Positions 17,167 through 27,249 of a stretch of 64,000 nt of DNA are shown piece by piece. The notes beneath the pieces are model-generated. The model did not search any database. It saw nothing but the letters and a program-made list of their open reading frames with translations, and had not been told where the DNA came from. The translations under genes were made by a program, and so were the position numbers. Each line of letters opens with the position of its first letter. The first letter of the stretch is position 1. Origin of the DNA: Paenibacillus brevis (lineage in GTDB: Bacteria; Bacillota; Bacilli; Paenibacillales; Paenibacillaceae); NCBI RefSeq assembly GCF_018919145.1, contig NZ_JAHLQJ010000009.1:1-64000 (forward strand), read 5' to 3'.

Positions 17167-17245
17167 AATGGACAAGGAATAACAAAACATCTGTTTGCAT
17201 TTTTGCAGGTATAGATTACATATTGAAGTAAAAGGGGGAGCATGA

Positions 17246-19231
17246 ATGGCCGAACAAATCGATTTGTTCGAAGGGACGAACGGACCTGCGTCCGGAACCG
17301 GATCTTCGGGATACGACGCGGACGACATTCAGGTGCTCGAAGGGCTTGTCGCAGTTCGCAAACGACCTGGTATGTATATCGGCAGTACGAGCTCGTCGGG
17401 ACTTCATCATCTGGTATGGGAGATTGTAGACAATGCGGTCGACGAGCATCTGGCCAAATTTTGTACCAAGATCGACATTTCGCTGAACAAGGACGGCTCC
17501 GTTACGGTAACCGATAATGGGCGGGGAATTCCAACCGGGATGCATAAGACCGGTGTCCCAACGCCGCAGGTTGTATATACAATTCTCCATGCCGGCGGGA
17601 AATTCGGCGGCTCCGGCTACAAGAAATCCGGCGGCCTGCACGGTGTAGGCGCCTCCGTAACGAATGCGTTGTCAGAATGGCTGGAGGTTGAGATTTACCG
17701 GGAAGGTAAGGTTCACCGTATGCGCTTCGAATATTGGGTGGATAACCATGGCGTCGAGCATGTCGGTGAGCCAGTGACTGGCCTTGAGGTGCTGGGCAAC
17801 ACCAACAAGAGCGGCACCAAGGTAACGTTTAAACCGGACAAACGTGTGTTTGTGAATGGAATCGGACTTAACTACGATACACTCGCGGAACGTTTGCAGG
17901 AGATCGCTTTTCTGAATTCAGGTTTGAAGGTCAGCCTGAAGGATGAGCGATCCGACCGTTCCGACGAGTTTTTTTACGAGGGCGGAGCGAGCCAGTTCGT
18001 GGAATTCCTGAATGATGGCAAAGATGTGCTCCATGAAGTGGTGCATTTCTATGCGGAACGGGATGATATCGAGGTGGAGGTGGCGCTGCAATACAATGCG
18101 GGCTACACCGAGACACTGGTCTCTTTCGTGAACTCGATCCCTACACGGGGCGGAGGAACTCATGAGACAGGCTTTAAGACGGCCTATACGCGAGTGATGA
18201 ATGATTATGCCCGGAAATATGCGATTCTCAAGGAGAAGGACAAAAATCTGGAGGGCAATGACCTGCGGGAGGGCATGATGGCGGTAATCAGCGTCAAAAT
18301 GTCCGAGGTTGAATTTGTGGGACAGACCAAGGATCAGCTTGGCAGCGCATCAGCCAGAAGTGCGGTGGATGCTGTAGTATCCGAGAAAATGGCGTTGTTC
18401 CTGGAGGAAAATCCTCAGGTTGCCCAGACGCTGATCAAAAAGGCGATTCAGGCGTCCCGTGCAAGAGAGGCGGCCCGAAAGGCCAGAGACGAGATGCGTA
18501 CCGGGAAGAAGCGGAGCGAGAGCTCGAATCTGGGCGGCAAGCTGACCCCGGCGCAGTCGAAGGATTTTTCACGGACCGAGCTGTTTATCGTGGAAGGGGA
18601 CTCGGCCGGCGGATCGGCGAAGCAAGGCAGAGACTCCAAAATTCAGGCGATCTTGCCGCTGAAGGGCAAGCCGATGAATCCTGAGAAGGCCAAGCTGGCT
18701 GATATTATGAAGAACGATGAGTATCGGGCGATCATAGCTGCCATAGGCGCGGGAATCGGCAATGAATTTGCCGTCGAGGACAGCAACTATTCGAAGATTA
18801 TCATTATGACGGATGCGGATACAGATGGCGCGCACATCCAGGTGCTGCTGCTGACGTTCTTTTACCGTTATATGAAGCCGTTGATTGATGCGGGAAGGGT
18901 GTATATTGCTCAACCGCCGCTCTATAAGATTACCCGCCGTTCCGGAAAGCTGGAGACGATTCGTTATGCCTGGAGCGATGAGCAGCTGCAAAACTATTTG
19001 AAGGAGTTCGGCAAGAACTTTGAGCTTCAACGCTATAAGGGACTTGGAGAAATGAATCCGGAGCAGCTGTGGGAGACGACCATGGATCCGGAGACCCGGA
19101 CGATGCTTCAGGTGCAGATTGAAGATGCCGCCAAGGCGGAGCGCAGGGTGTCCACCCTTATGGGGGACAAGGTCGATCCGCGGAAGCGCTGGATCGTCGA
19201 AAACGTGGACTTTACGGAGTATGAGGAATAG
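17246..19231 (+). CDS. parE: DNA topoisomerase IV subunit B (ParE)
   Basis: A 661-residue ATPase subunit of topoisomerase IV, which unlinks daughter chromosomes. In order: a GHKL ATPase domain with EIVDNAVDEH, DNGRGIPTG and GGLHGVGASVTNAL; a transducer domain with the QTKDQLGS switch lysine; and a TOPRIM domain with EGDSAGGSAKQGRD, PLKGKPMN and DADTDGAHI. The end YKGLGEMNPEQLWETTMDP is typical. An N-terminal extension of about 25 residues precedes the conserved part. A GGGGGAG ribosome site precedes the ATG. parC follows three bases later. The assignment over gyrB rests on length and on the pairing with a ParC-type partner away from gyrA. Confidence 0.92.
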   Translation: MAEQIDLFEGTNGPASGTGSSGYDADDIQVLEGLVAVRKRPGMYIGSTSSSGLHHLVWEIVDNAVDEHLAKFCTKIDISLNKDGSVTVTDNGRGIPTGMHKTGVPTPQVVYTILHAGGKFGGSGYKKSGGLHGVGASVTNALSEWLEVEIYREGKVHRMRFEYWVDNHGVEHVGEPVTGLEVLGNTNKSGTKVTFKPDKRVFVNGIGLNYDTLAERLQEIAFLNSGLKVSLKDERSDRSDEFFYEGGASQFVEFLNDGKDVLHEVVHFYAERDDIEVEVALQYNAGYTETLVSFVNSIPTRGGGTHETGFKTAYTRVMNDYARKYAILKEKDKNLEGNDLREGMMAVISVKMSEVEFVGQTKDQLGSASARSAVDAVVSEKMALFLEENPQVAQTLIKKAIQASRAREAARKARDEMRTGKKRSESSNLGGKLTPAQSKDFSRTELFIVEGDSAGGSAKQGRDSKIQAILPLKGKPMNPEKAKLADIMKNDEYRAIIAAIGAGIGNEFAVEDSNYSKIIIMTDADTDGAHIQVLLLTFFYRYMKPLIDAGRVYIAQPPLYKITRRSGKLETIRYAWSDEQLQNYLKEFGKNFELQRYKGLGEMNPEQLWETTMDPETRTMLQVQIEDAAKAERRVSTLMGDKVDPRKRWIVENVDFTEYEE

Positions 19232-19234
19232 AAG

Positions 19235-21679
19235 GTGAATGAATTGAGCTCATTGGAGAACTTTTTACCGGCTTTTCTCGAGGAAGTGGTGGGTGACCGC
19301 TTTGGCCGGTATTCCAAATATATTATTCAGGACCGGGCGATTCCCGATGTGCGAGACGGACTGAAGCCTGTCCAACGCCGGATCCTGTATGCGATGTACG
19401 ATTCGGGCAACACGCCGGACAAGCCGTACCGCAAGTCGGCCAAGACGGTCGGGGATGTCATGGGGAATTATCACCCGCATGGCGACTCTTCCATTTATGA
19501 AGGCATGGTGCGGATGGCACAGCCGTGGAAGATGGGACATGTGCTGGTGGACGGACACGGGAACTGGGGCTCACAGGACGACGATCCTGCTGCAGCAATG
19601 CGGTACACGGAAGCCCGCCTCTCGCCGATTGCGCTTGAGCTGCTAAGAGATATCGAGAAACGAACGGTTCCATTTAAGGATAACTTCGATAACACGGCGA
19701 TGGAACCGGTTGTTCTCCCAGCCAGATTCCCTAATTTGCTAGTGAACGGGGCCAGCGGTATTTCTGCCGGATTCGCCACGGAGATCCCTCCCCACAACCT
19801 GCGCGAGGTGATTGATGCTTGTGTAGCATTGATGGAAAATCCGCAGCTGGAGCTGGGCGATATTCGGGCGTACATTAAGGGGCCGGATTTTCCAACCGGC
19901 GGAATTATTATGGGCGAAGAGGGAATCCGCGAGGCATACGAGTCAGGGAAAGGCCGGATTTATTTACGCTCGAAAACAGAGATCGAGTCCCTGCGCGGCG
20001 GTAAACAACAAATTGTAATTACCGAAATTCCTTATCAGGTTGTGAAGTCTCGCCTTGTAACCGCCATGGAGAATATTCGTCTGGAGAAAAAAGTAGACGG
20101 TATTGCCGAGGTGCGCGATGAAAGCGGGCGTGCTGGTCTGAGAATCGTCGTGGAATTGAAGAAGGACGCGGATGCCCAGGGAATTTTAGCTTATCTCCTC
20201 AAAAAGACGGACCTTCAAGTGACTTACAATTTCAATATGGTTGCCATTGTGAATAAGGCTCCGCGCCAATTGGGGCTTAAAGCGATGCTCGACGCCTATA
20301 TTGCGCATCAGCGCGAGGTCGTTACCTTCCGTACTCGGTTTGAGCTGGAGAAGCTGGAGGATCGCGCTCATGTGTTGGAGGGTCTGGTTAAGGCGCTGAA
20401 TATTCTGGATGAGGTCATCGCCGCGATCAAGGCTTCGAAGAACCGGCAGGATGCCCAGAACAATCTGCAGTGGATGTTCGGCTTCACAGAGCGTCAAGCG
20501 GATTCCATTCTGTCCCTGCAGCTCTATCGGCTGACAAATCTGGAGATTACCTCTTTGCAAAAGGAACTGGAAGATATCCAGAAGAAGATCGCCACACTTC
20601 GCGGAATTTTGGAGAGCGACCGTAAGCTGATCGCACTGATCAAGAAAGAGCTTCTTGAAATCCGGGAAAAATACGGCATCGACCGCCGTTCGCAAATTCA
20701 GGGCGAGGTTGAAGAACTCAAGGTGAATCTGGAAGTGCTTGTGGCACAGGAGGATGTGCTGGTCACCCTTTCGAACGACGGGTACATCAAGCGCACTAGC
20801 ATGTTGTCCTTTACTCGTTCTGGAGCGGAGCGCAGCGGGTCTGGAGTCAAGGATGGCGACTACATCCGACAGATCATTGACGTGAATACGCTGCAAAATC
20901 TATTGATTTTCACGCAGCATGGTCAATATTTCGTGCTTCCTGTACACCAGATTCCGGAGTTCAAATGGAAGGATAACGGCACCGCGATCGTCAATGTGAT
21001 TCCGCTCGCCAAGGATGACCGCATTGTCAGCGTCATTCCGCTTGCCGGATTCGATGAGGCTGCAGCCAGCCTGGTGTTCATTACGAAGCGCGGCCAGGTG
21101 AAGCGGACAGAGCTGAAGGAGTACGAGACGAAGCGCACCGGGTCGGTTGCTGCCTGCAAGGTAGCTTCAGGCGATGAAGTGATTTCGGTTACGCTCAGCT
21201 ATAATCGGCAAGAGATTTTACTCTTGACCAAGCTTGGAATGGCTATCCGGTTTGCCGAATCCGAAGTAAATCCGATGGGACGCGTATCTGCGGGCGTGAA
21301 AGGCATTACGCTCAAGGCGGATGATGAAGTGATCACGGGCCTGTGGGTAGAGGGCGATGAAGGGGAAGTGCTGGTCTTATCCGATCTCGGATATGGCAAG
21401 CGCAGTCTGCTTCTGGATTACCCGCTGCAAAGCCGGGGCGGTAAAGGCCTGCAAACCTTCGAATTCAAGGAAGGCAAGCGGGTGAAGCCGAATGGCAGCG
21501 TATTGGCAGGCGGTTTCCATTGCAAGGATCCGTTGCAGTTGTCTGCGGTGACGAAGGAAGGCGAAGTTCACAGCTTCAGCTCTGAGGCTGCGCCGCTGGC
21601 CGACCGCAAATCGACGGGCAAGATTCTCGTTCCCGTCGCTAAAAATGATCATATTGCGGATATTTACGTCCTCAGTTAG
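19235..21679 (+). CDS. parC: DNA topoisomerase IV subunit A (ParC)
   Basis: An 814-residue cleavage subunit of topoisomerase IV. The winged-helix and tower region carries the active-site Tyr in [10 protein letters not shown]. The quinolone-determining segment [13 protein letters not shown] keeps the usual Ser and Glu, so no resistance change is visible. The C-terminal pinwheel has beta repeats of the type EVISVTLSY, and the loop QSRGGKG resembles a GyrA box. GAGG lies eight bases before GTG at 19235; a TTG at 19244 with AGAAGG upstream is an alternative start. It forms an operon with parE and ends at a hairpin shared with a convergent LysR gene. Confidence 0.92.
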   Translation: MNELSSLENFLPAFLEEVVGDRFGRYSKYIIQDRAIPDVRDGLKPVQRRILYAMYDSGNTPDKPYRKSAKTVGDVMGNYHPHGDSSIYEGMVRMAQPWKMGHVLVDGHGNWGSQDDDPAAAMRYTEARLSPIALELLRDIEKRTVPFKDNFDNTAMEPVVLPARFPNLLVNGASGISAGFATEIPPHNLREVIDACVALMENPQLELGDIRAYIKGPDFPTGGIIMGEEGIREAYESGKGRIYLRSKTEIESLRGGKQQIVITEIPYQVVKSRLVTAMENIRLEKKVDGIAEVRDESGRAGLRIVVELKKDADAQGILAYLLKKTDLQVTYNFNMVAIVNKAPRQLGLKAMLDAYIAHQREVVTFRTRFELEKLEDRAHVLEGLVKALNILDEVIAAIKASKNRQDAQNNLQWMFGFTERQADSILSLQLYRLTNLEITSLQKELEDIQKKIATLRGILESDRKLIALIKKELLEIREKYGIDRRSQIQGEVEELKVNLEVLVAQEDVLVTLSNDGYIKRTSMLSFTRSGAERSGSGVKDGDYIRQIIDVNTLQNLLIFTQHGQYFVLPVHQIPEFKWKDNGTAIVNVIPLAKDDRIVSVIPLAGFDEAAASLVFITKRGQVKRTELKEYETKRTGSVAACKVASGDEVISVTLSYNRQEILLLTKLGMAIRFAESEVNPMGRVSAGVKGITLKADDEVITGLWVEGDEGEVLVLSDLGYGKRSLLLDYPLQSRGGKGLQTFEFKEGKRVKPNGSVLAGGFHCKDPLQLSAVTKEGEVHSFSSEAAPLADRKSTGKILVPVAKNDHIADIYVLS

Positions 21680-21684
21680 GGTTG

Positions 21685-21728
21685 AGCTTCGCTGGCAGCG
21701 CATAGGCGCGGCTCGCGAAGCTTATTTT
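21685..21728. terminator. Terminator between parC and the LysR gene
   Basis: AGCTTCGC and GCGAAGCT form an 8-bp stem around a GC-rich loop, and TTATTTT follows on the plus strand. The right arm touches the stop codon of the convergent LysR gene. Confidence 0.6.
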
Positions 21729-22603
21729 CCTTGCAGGTAACGCGCCTCCAGATGGAGAATAAATTGATTTAACGCCGGGTCCAAGAAGGTTGATTTTTTA
21801 TAGACAAGCCCGACCTCCTTCCGGGGAGCAGAGGGAGCCAAAGGGATGATTGCCAGGCCGGTAGAGCGGGTAATTGCCGCATAGGAGGCGGGGAGGATCG
21901 TTGCGCCAATCCCTTGCTCTGCCATCCGGATCTGCGAATCCATGGTGGACAGCTCGATTACAGGCCTTAAGGCAATCCCAGCTTGACGGCAAGCCTGATC
22001 AAGCAATTGCCTGGCAAGAAATTTCTGCTGGAACAAAATCAGCGGTACATCTCTTAACTCGGGCAGGGTGATCTGCGGAATGCTGGCCAGCTTGTGATGC
22101 TTGGAGATAATGAATACCAGTTCCTCATTGAATAGCGGTCGGCTCATTAATTGCTCATCTTCTAACGGCAGGAAGACGACTCCAAGGTCGAGCCGGTTCG
22201 TCAACAATCCCTCATGGGTCTCATCGGTGGCCAGCTCCATAACGGTCAGCTCGATATCCGGGTGCAGCTGGTGGAACGAAATCAACGATTCGGTCAGCAA
22301 ATGATTGCCGGAGCAGCCGATTCGCAGCCTGCCGCGCTTCAAGCCCGATAGTTCGCCGATCTTCAAACGGGCCTGAGTGAGTTCGTGATGCACCTGCTGC
22401 GCATGCTCCATCAGTATGCTTCCGGCGGAGGTGAGATAGGTTTTCTTGCCGGAGCGCTGGAACAACGGTGTTCCCAGTTCTTGCTCGAGAAGCTTGATCT
22501 GATGGCTGAGGGTCGGCTGGGTAATTCCCAGACGGTCGGCCGCCTTTGTGAAATGCAGTTCTTCGGCCAGAACCAGAAAGTAGTCAAGCAGACGGTGCTC
22601 CAT
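21722..22603 (-). CDS. LysR-family transcriptional regulator
   Basis: A 293-residue regulator with the usual LysR layout. An N-terminal winged helix-turn-helix (residues 1-60, LHFTKAADRLGITQPTLSHQ) is followed by a periplasmic-binding-like effector domain (GRLRIGCSGNHLL to the end). Length and domains are normal. It is transcribed away from ilvE across a 192-bp gap that holds a T-N11-A type palindrome, so it probably controls ilvE and itself. The effector is unknown. A branched-chain keto acid or amino acid would fit the neighbour, but nothing in the sequence proves it. Confidence 0.88.
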   Translation of the reverse strand: MEHRLLDYFLVLAEELHFTKAADRLGITQPTLSHQIKLLEQELGTPLFQRSGKKTYLTSAGSILMEHAQQVHHELTQARLKIGELSGLKRGRLRIGCSGNHLLTESLISFHQLHPDIELTVMELATDETHEGLLTNRLDLGVVFLPLEDEQLMSRPLFNEELVFIISKHHKLASIPQITLPELRDVPLILFQQKFLARQLLDQACRQAGIALRPVIELSTMDSQIRMAEQGIGATILPASYAAITRSTGLAIIPLAPSAPRKEVGLVYKKSTFLDPALNQFILHLEARYLQGK

Positions 22604-22684
22604 TTTTTTCTCCCCTTCTTACTATTTCAGTTGAACTAAAGAAGCAACGTTGCCCCCAGCGTGGAATCATCAGTTTAACTGAGA

Positions 22685-22712
22685 TAGTATAGATAATTTC
22701 TATGATTATAAT
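22685..22712. promoter_or_regulatory. LysR-type operator and ilvE -10 box
   Basis: ATAGATAATTTCTAT (22689-22703) is a palindrome of the T-N11-A kind that LysR proteins bind. It ends four bases before a perfect TATAAT at 22707-22712 facing ilvE. No good -35 precedes that box, which suits an activator-dependent promoter. A larger imperfect repeat, ATAGTAT and ATACTAT, flanks the site. Confidence 0.5.
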
Positions 22713-22795
22713 CGATACTATGGTATTGATCAATGCAAGCGCTAAGCGTATAGTTAATTCAAATGATACGGCATTTTCAAAAGGAGCGTATTTCA

Positions 22796-23863
22796 GTGAA
22801 AGAGATCAAAGTAGTTCGCAATGAACAGCTAAAGACCAAGCCGGACGGAGATAGCCTCGGTTTCGGTAAATATTTTACAGACCACATGCTGGTTATGGAT
22901 TATTCTGCTGAACAGGGCTGGCATGAGCCAATGATCGTTCCTTACGGTCCGATTACTCTGGATCCTTCTGCAATGGTGTTTCATTATGGCCAGGAGGTAT
23001 TCGAAGGGATGAAGGCCTACAAAACAGCGGATGGTCATGTCTGTCTGTTTCGGCCCGATGCCAATATGCATCGTCTGAATCAATCCAGCGAGCGGATCAG
23101 CATCCCTGAAGTGGATGAGGAGCTGCTGCTCGAAGGAATCATCGCGCTGGTGCGTGAGGATCAGGACTGGATCCCGGATGGAGCGGAGTCATCCTTGTAC
23201 ATCCGTCCGTTTATTATCGCAACCGAGCCAGGGCTTGGCGTAAGGGCTGCTAGACAATACAAGCTCATGGTGATCATGTCTCCATCCGGCTCTTACTATC
23301 CGGAGGGGATTCATCCGGTTTCGATCTTTGTAGAAAATCAATATGTGCGGGCAGTACGCGGGGGGACGGGCACGGCCAAGACGGCCGGGAACTATGCCTC
23401 CGGAATCAAGGCCCAGGAGATTGCTCAGAAGCAAGGTTATTCTCAGGTGCTTTGGCTCGATGGCGTAGAAAAGAAATATATCGAAGAAGTCGGAAGCATG
23501 AATGTATTCTTTAAAATTTCCGGCGAAATCGTGACACCTGAGCTCTCTGGGAGTATTCTTGCCGGAATCACCAGAGATTCAGTAATTCGCTTGCTGCAGT
23601 CCTGGGGGCACCAGGTTACTGAACGCAAGATTTCGGTTGAGGAACTGTTTGAAGCCTCCAGGGCGGGAACGCTTGAGGAAGCCTTCGGCACAGGAACGGC
23701 TGCTGTTATCTCGCCGATCGGCAAGATGAAATGGGACACCGAAGAAATTACAATTAGCGGCGGACATACCGGCGAAATCTCCAAGAAGTTGTATGATACG
23801 ATTACAGGAATCCAGAAAGGGGTTCTGGAGGATCCATTCGGCTGGAGAAAAGTGATCCTTTAA
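22796..23863 (+). CDS. ilvE: Branched-chain amino acid aminotransferase
   Basis: A 355-residue fold-type IV PLP enzyme of the IlvE/YwaA class that interconverts leucine, isoleucine and valine with their 2-keto acids. Typical segments are FHYGQEVFEGMKAY, FRPDANMHRLNQSSERISIP, RPFIIATEP, GGTGTAKTAGNYA with the PLP lysine near residue 195, EEVGSMNVFF, and GTGTAAVISPI. The start is GTG at 22796, eight bases after AAAAGGAG; an upstream ATG in frame would add 11 unconserved residues. It faces a divergent LysR gene that probably regulates it. No T-box is visible in the leader. Confidence 0.92.
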   Translation: MKEIKVVRNEQLKTKPDGDSLGFGKYFTDHMLVMDYSAEQGWHEPMIVPYGPITLDPSAMVFHYGQEVFEGMKAYKTADGHVCLFRPDANMHRLNQSSERISIPEVDEELLLEGIIALVREDQDWIPDGAESSLYIRPFIIATEPGLGVRAARQYKLMVIMSPSGSYYPEGIHPVSIFVENQYVRAVRGGTGTAKTAGNYASGIKAQEIAQKQGYSQVLWLDGVEKKYIEEVGSMNVFFKISGEIVTPELSGSILAGITRDSVIRLLQSWGHQVTERKISVEELFEASRAGTLEEAFGTGTAAVISPIGKMKWDTEEITISGGHTGEISKKLYDTITGIQKGVLEDPFGWRKVIL

Positions 23864-24002
23864 GCATGAGTTCCAAAAGTCAATTTATAAGCACCTTGAA
23901 TCCATTGGGGTCAAGCAGGAGTTTACCTCTCAAACGTCGAAGAATGCATGACAGTACAAATAAAGAGGATCATTCGGATTCGTTCTTGAGGGGTGACAGA
24001 AT

Positions 24003-24416
24003 GTGCATACGGCTGAATTCGGCAAGCTTCTTGGGATAATTACCAAGGATTATCAGACGCATATGGAGGGGCAACTGGCTCCAACTTTGACGATGAGCCA
24101 GCTTGCGGTATTGGAACATCTGGAACGGGAAGGGAGCCTGAAGCCTTCTGAATTAATTCCGTTCCTGTCAATCACCCCAGCCGCGGTGACAATGCTGCTT
24201 GACCGCATGGAGCGCGGCGGACTCATCCATCGAGAACGGGATGAGGAAGACCGGCGTATCGTGTGGGTCTCGATTACGGATAAAGGTAAGCAAGAAGTCC
24301 TGCGAGGCGTTCAGCTAAGAGACAGCTATCTGGAGGGTGTGCTCGATCGGCTTTCGACCCATAACCAGCAGCTTCTAGTTTATCTGCTGGGCAAGATTTC
24401 AGGGGCGAAAGCATAG
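24003..24416 (+). CDS. MarR-family transcriptional regulator
   Basis: A 137-residue winged-helix regulator. The DNA-binding core is visible as MSQLAVLEHLEREGSLKPSEL, then SITPAAVTMLLDRMERGGLI and the wing RERDEEDRRIVWVSITDKG. The start is GTG at 24003 with GAGGGGTG upstream; the ATG two bases earlier is out of frame. It is monocistronic, with a strong terminator 70 bases downstream. The preceding 140 bases after ilvE hold no gene or clear operator. MarR proteins usually sense small aromatic or oxidising compounds, but its target is not adjacent in an obvious way. Confidence 0.85.
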   Translation: MHTAEFGKLLGIITKDYQTHMEGQLAPTLTMSQLAVLEHLEREGSLKPSELIPFLSITPAAVTMLLDRMERGGLIHRERDEEDRRIVWVSITDKGKQEVLRGVQLRDSYLEGVLDRLSTHNQQLLVYLLGKISGAKA

Positions 24417-24486
24417 GAATAAGGGTTGATCAATAGATCGAGGTCTTATACCTCTAATCAGAGAAGTTAAAAAGACTAAGCTGCGC

Positions 24487-24528
24487 CAACGCGTACCGGT
24501 ATTCCGCCGGTGCGCGTTGTTTTTATTT
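24487..24528 (+). terminator. Intrinsic terminator after the MarR gene
   Basis: AACGCGTACCGG pairs with CCGGTGCGCGTT over 12 positions with one G-U pair. A seven-base loop closes it, and GTTTTTATTT follows. Confidence 0.85.
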
Positions 24529-24557
24529 ACTCTGAAATCAAGTTTCTTCACGATAGC

Positions 24558-24586
24558 CTGACAGATGGACGAAGATGGAATATAAT
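24558..24586 (+). promoter_or_regulatory. Sigma-A promoter of the secA2-like gene
   Basis: CTGACA (24558-24563) and a perfect TATAAT (24581-24586) are 17 bases apart. It is one of the best housekeeping promoters in the window. The leader is about 65 bases. Confidence 0.7.
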
Positions 24587-24657
24587 GATAAAAACTTCTT
24601 ACACTGATATGTCATGGAATATGCCTAGAGAAACAAGGAGCAGGGGGAATAAATGCG

Positions 24658-26946
24658 ATGAATCTAGCCGTCAAGATGATCCGGGAATTCAAAGATCGCG
24701 ATAATCTGCAAAAGCTGAAGAGCTGCCGGGAGAAAGTGGAGCTCATCAGGAAACGGAACTTGGGAGCATGGAACGAAAAGCAGCTGCAAGCGGAATCGCT
24801 CCGGCTGAAAAAGGAGGCACAGACGGGCAGGCCTTTGGACGAGCTGCTTATCGATGCCTATGCGCTGGTCTGCGAGGCCGCGAAGAGAACGATCGGATTA
24901 CAACCCTATGATGTCCAGATCATGGCTGCCATTGCTTTGCACGAACGCTTTTTGATCGAGCAGCATACCGGAGAAGGAAAGACGCTCTCTGCGGTTATGC
25001 CAGCTTATCTAAATGCGTTGACTGGAGAAGGCGTACATGTGCTGACTTTTAACGATTATTTGGCGAAGCGGGATGCAGAGTGGATGGGGCCGATCTATCG
25101 CTTCCTAGGATTAACGGTTCAAGCGATTCAAGCGGGTATGAACTTGTCCGAAAAACGGGAGGTCTATGCTGCTGATGTAACCTATGTGACAGCTAAAGAA
25201 GCGGGATTCGATTATTTGCGCGACACGATTGCTCTAGACTCATCCGATATGGTGCATCGTCCTTTTCACTACGTCATCGTCGATGAAGCGGATTCCCTGC
25301 TCCTCGATGAAGCAAGGGTGCCGTTGGTCATTGCCGGTGATTCGGAATTTTCCAACAATGATGATTTTTCTTATGCAGAGGTGGCTCGACAGCTACAGCA
25401 AGATGAGCATTATGAGTTCGACGAATTTCAGCGAAATGTTTATTTGATTGAAGCAGGAGCTGCAAAAGCGGAGTCATTACTGGGATGTGACAATTTGTAT
25501 GATCCCCATAACGCTCATTTGTTAACGTCATTAAATTGCGCATTGCATGTAGAAACATTAATGAAGAAAGACATTGACTACATTGTTCGGGACGACAAAA
25601 TCGAGTTGGTTGAAGAATATACCGGACGTGTGGCGGAGAACAGATATTTACCGGATGGGCTCCAGGCCGCACTTGCGGCCAAGGAAGGAGTGCATTGGGA
25701 GTCTGGCGGGAAAATTCTAGGAACAATCACCATTCAACATTTCATCAGCCTGTATCCGAAAATCTGCGGAATGACGGCTACCGCACTCGCTTCTGCAATG
25801 GATTTCAAGCACATTTATGCGCTGCAGGTGCTGCCAGTCCCTTCAAATCTGCCCAATAGACGGATTGATTACCCGCACCGGATATATACGCACAAAGAAG
25901 CTAAGCTCAAGGCGCTTGTGCAGGAAATCTCTTCTGTCCATGCGACGGGGCGTCCTATTCTCATTGGTACGTCAAGCGTCGAGGAGTCGGATAAACTGGC
26001 GGCAGCGCTGGCGGTTGCCCATGTACCTTGTCATGTTCTGAATGCTAAGAATGATGCTGAAGAAGCTGAAATCATCGCAAAAGCAGGGGAGATCGGCGCG
26101 GTAACGGTATCTACAAATATGGCGGGCCGCGGCGTTGACATCACGCTTGGAGGAGGTAACGATGAGCAGGCTGAGGTTGTTGCCCAGCTAGGCGGTTTGT
26201 ATGTGATTGGCACCTATGTGAACGAAAGCGTGCGAATTGACAATCAGCTCCGCGGGCGTTCAGGCCGTCAGGGTGACCCGGGCTCCTCCATATTTTTTGT
26301 CAGCCTGGAAGACGAGCTGTTGCTGCGATTCGGTATGGATACCATGCTGTATATTCCTAAACAAGAAGAGGCTATCGAAGATCCGGTGCTTGTGAGGAAG
26401 ATCGCCCATATTCAGCGTGTCGTCATGGGTCAAAACTTCGATATCCACCAGGAGCTGAACAGCTATTCCGATATGGTAGAGGATCAGCGGCGAATACTAT
26501 ATAAGGAGCGGCTCCGCATTTTGAAAGGCGAAAAGCCGATGACTCCTTCGGAGCAGCGGGTGCGGCTTTTTTATATCGACAAGTATTGGGCTGACCATTT
26601 GGCTTATGTTTCATATCTTCGCGAGGGTATTCACCTGGAGAGTCTGACCAGCCGCAGTCCTATCGACGAGTTTCACATGCAGATCACACAAGCCTATGAG
26701 CAAATTCCAGCTCAAATTGATGTTGAGACGATGAATATGCTTAGAAGACTCGGAGGTTCGAATGATCCTGCGGAATGGGAGAAGCTTGGCTTAAAGAGCC
26801 CGACCTCAACCCGGACTTATATTATCAATGATCAATATATTCAGAATAAACGCAGCTCTTGGACGGCAACAACGGTACTTGCATATTGGTCTCGTCCCTT
26901 CCTGAGATGGGCATTGTGGCCGGTACACAAGCTGTCGAAATTTTAA
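24658..26946 (+). CDS. secA2: SecA2-type accessory preprotein translocase ATPase
   Basis: A 762-residue SecA-family motor that pushes a subset of proteins through the Sec channel. Walker A is HTGEGKTLS near residue 104, followed by TFNDYLAKRDAEWM and the DEAD box VIVDEADSLLLDEARVPLVIAGD. NBD2 carries TNMAGRGVDITLGGG and LRGRSGRQGDPG. It is shorter than housekeeping SecA (about 840) and ends without the C-terminal linker and zinc motif (CxCxSGxxYxxCC), which marks it as SecA2-like. The ATG at 24658 follows GGGGG by ten bases. No secY2, asp or glycoprotein substrate gene lies nearby, so it must act with the general SecYEG if it is active. Confidence 0.85.
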   Translation: MNLAVKMIREFKDRDNLQKLKSCREKVELIRKRNLGAWNEKQLQAESLRLKKEAQTGRPLDELLIDAYALVCEAAKRTIGLQPYDVQIMAAIALHERFLIEQHTGEGKTLSAVMPAYLNALTGEGVHVLTFNDYLAKRDAEWMGPIYRFLGLTVQAIQAGMNLSEKREVYAADVTYVTAKEAGFDYLRDTIALDSSDMVHRPFHYVIVDEADSLLLDEARVPLVIAGDSEFSNNDDFSYAEVARQLQQDEHYEFDEFQRNVYLIEAGAAKAESLLGCDNLYDPHNAHLLTSLNCALHVETLMKKDIDYIVRDDKIELVEEYTGRVAENRYLPDGLQAALAAKEGVHWESGGKILGTITIQHFISLYPKICGMTATALASAMDFKHIYALQVLPVPSNLPNRRIDYPHRIYTHKEAKLKALVQEISSVHATGRPILIGTSSVEESDKLAAALAVAHVPCHVLNAKNDAEEAEIIAKAGEIGAVTVSTNMAGRGVDITLGGGNDEQAEVVAQLGGLYVIGTYVNESVRIDNQLRGRSGRQGDPGSSIFFVSLEDELLLRFGMDTMLYIPKQEEAIEDPVLVRKIAHIQRVVMGQNFDIHQELNSYSDMVEDQRRILYKERLRILKGEKPMTPSEQRVRLFYIDKYWADHLAYVSYLREGIHLESLTSRSPIDEFHMQITQAYEQIPAQIDVETMNMLRRLGGSNDPAEWEKLGLKSPTSTRTYIINDQYIQNKRSSWTATTVLAYWSRPFLRWALWPVHKLSKF

Positions 26947-27128
26947 CAGAGCACGGGGCTGTTCGATGCCGACTAATGATTATGCGTGCGGGGGCAAACG
27001 TGTGAAGGATGCTTGCGGTCGCTGTTTGCGGCTTTCTTTTATTGGACTAAGTTCTGGAAGAGAAATCCACTCACACTTATATACGAAAAGTCGTACAAAA
27101 AACATCTGCTCGCGGCCACTTCCTACAA

Positions 27129-27180
27129 ACACAAAAAAGCCGGATGGAAAATATCACCTTTTCCTTCTGGCTTTTGTGTT
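27129..27180. terminator. Bidirectional terminator between secA2 and the pseudouridine synthase gene
   Basis: ACACAAAAAAGCC-GGATGGAAAA pairs with TTTTCCTTCTGGCTTTTGTGT, with a two-base bulge and a few mismatches, so both strands carry a T-run. The rest of the 303-bp gap (26947-27249) has short open frames without ribosome sites and no recognisable gene. Confidence 0.75.
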
Positions 27181-27249
27181 CAGGGACTTTTGGGACAGCC
27201 CCGTTGCCCCGCCTTACTAGTCCTCTGATATCAATTTGTTAAGTAATCT

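Noticed and set aside
12271-27114. The ten-mer AAAACATCTG occurs at about 12274, 17185 and 27106, each time between genes
   Set aside because: The surroundings do not match, the distance to nearby starts differs, and ten bases are too short to call a motif without genome-wide counts.
26966-27228. Two overlapping open frames of about 80 codons after secA2
   Set aside because: No ribosome binding site, no recognisable protein features, and both run through the bidirectional terminator.
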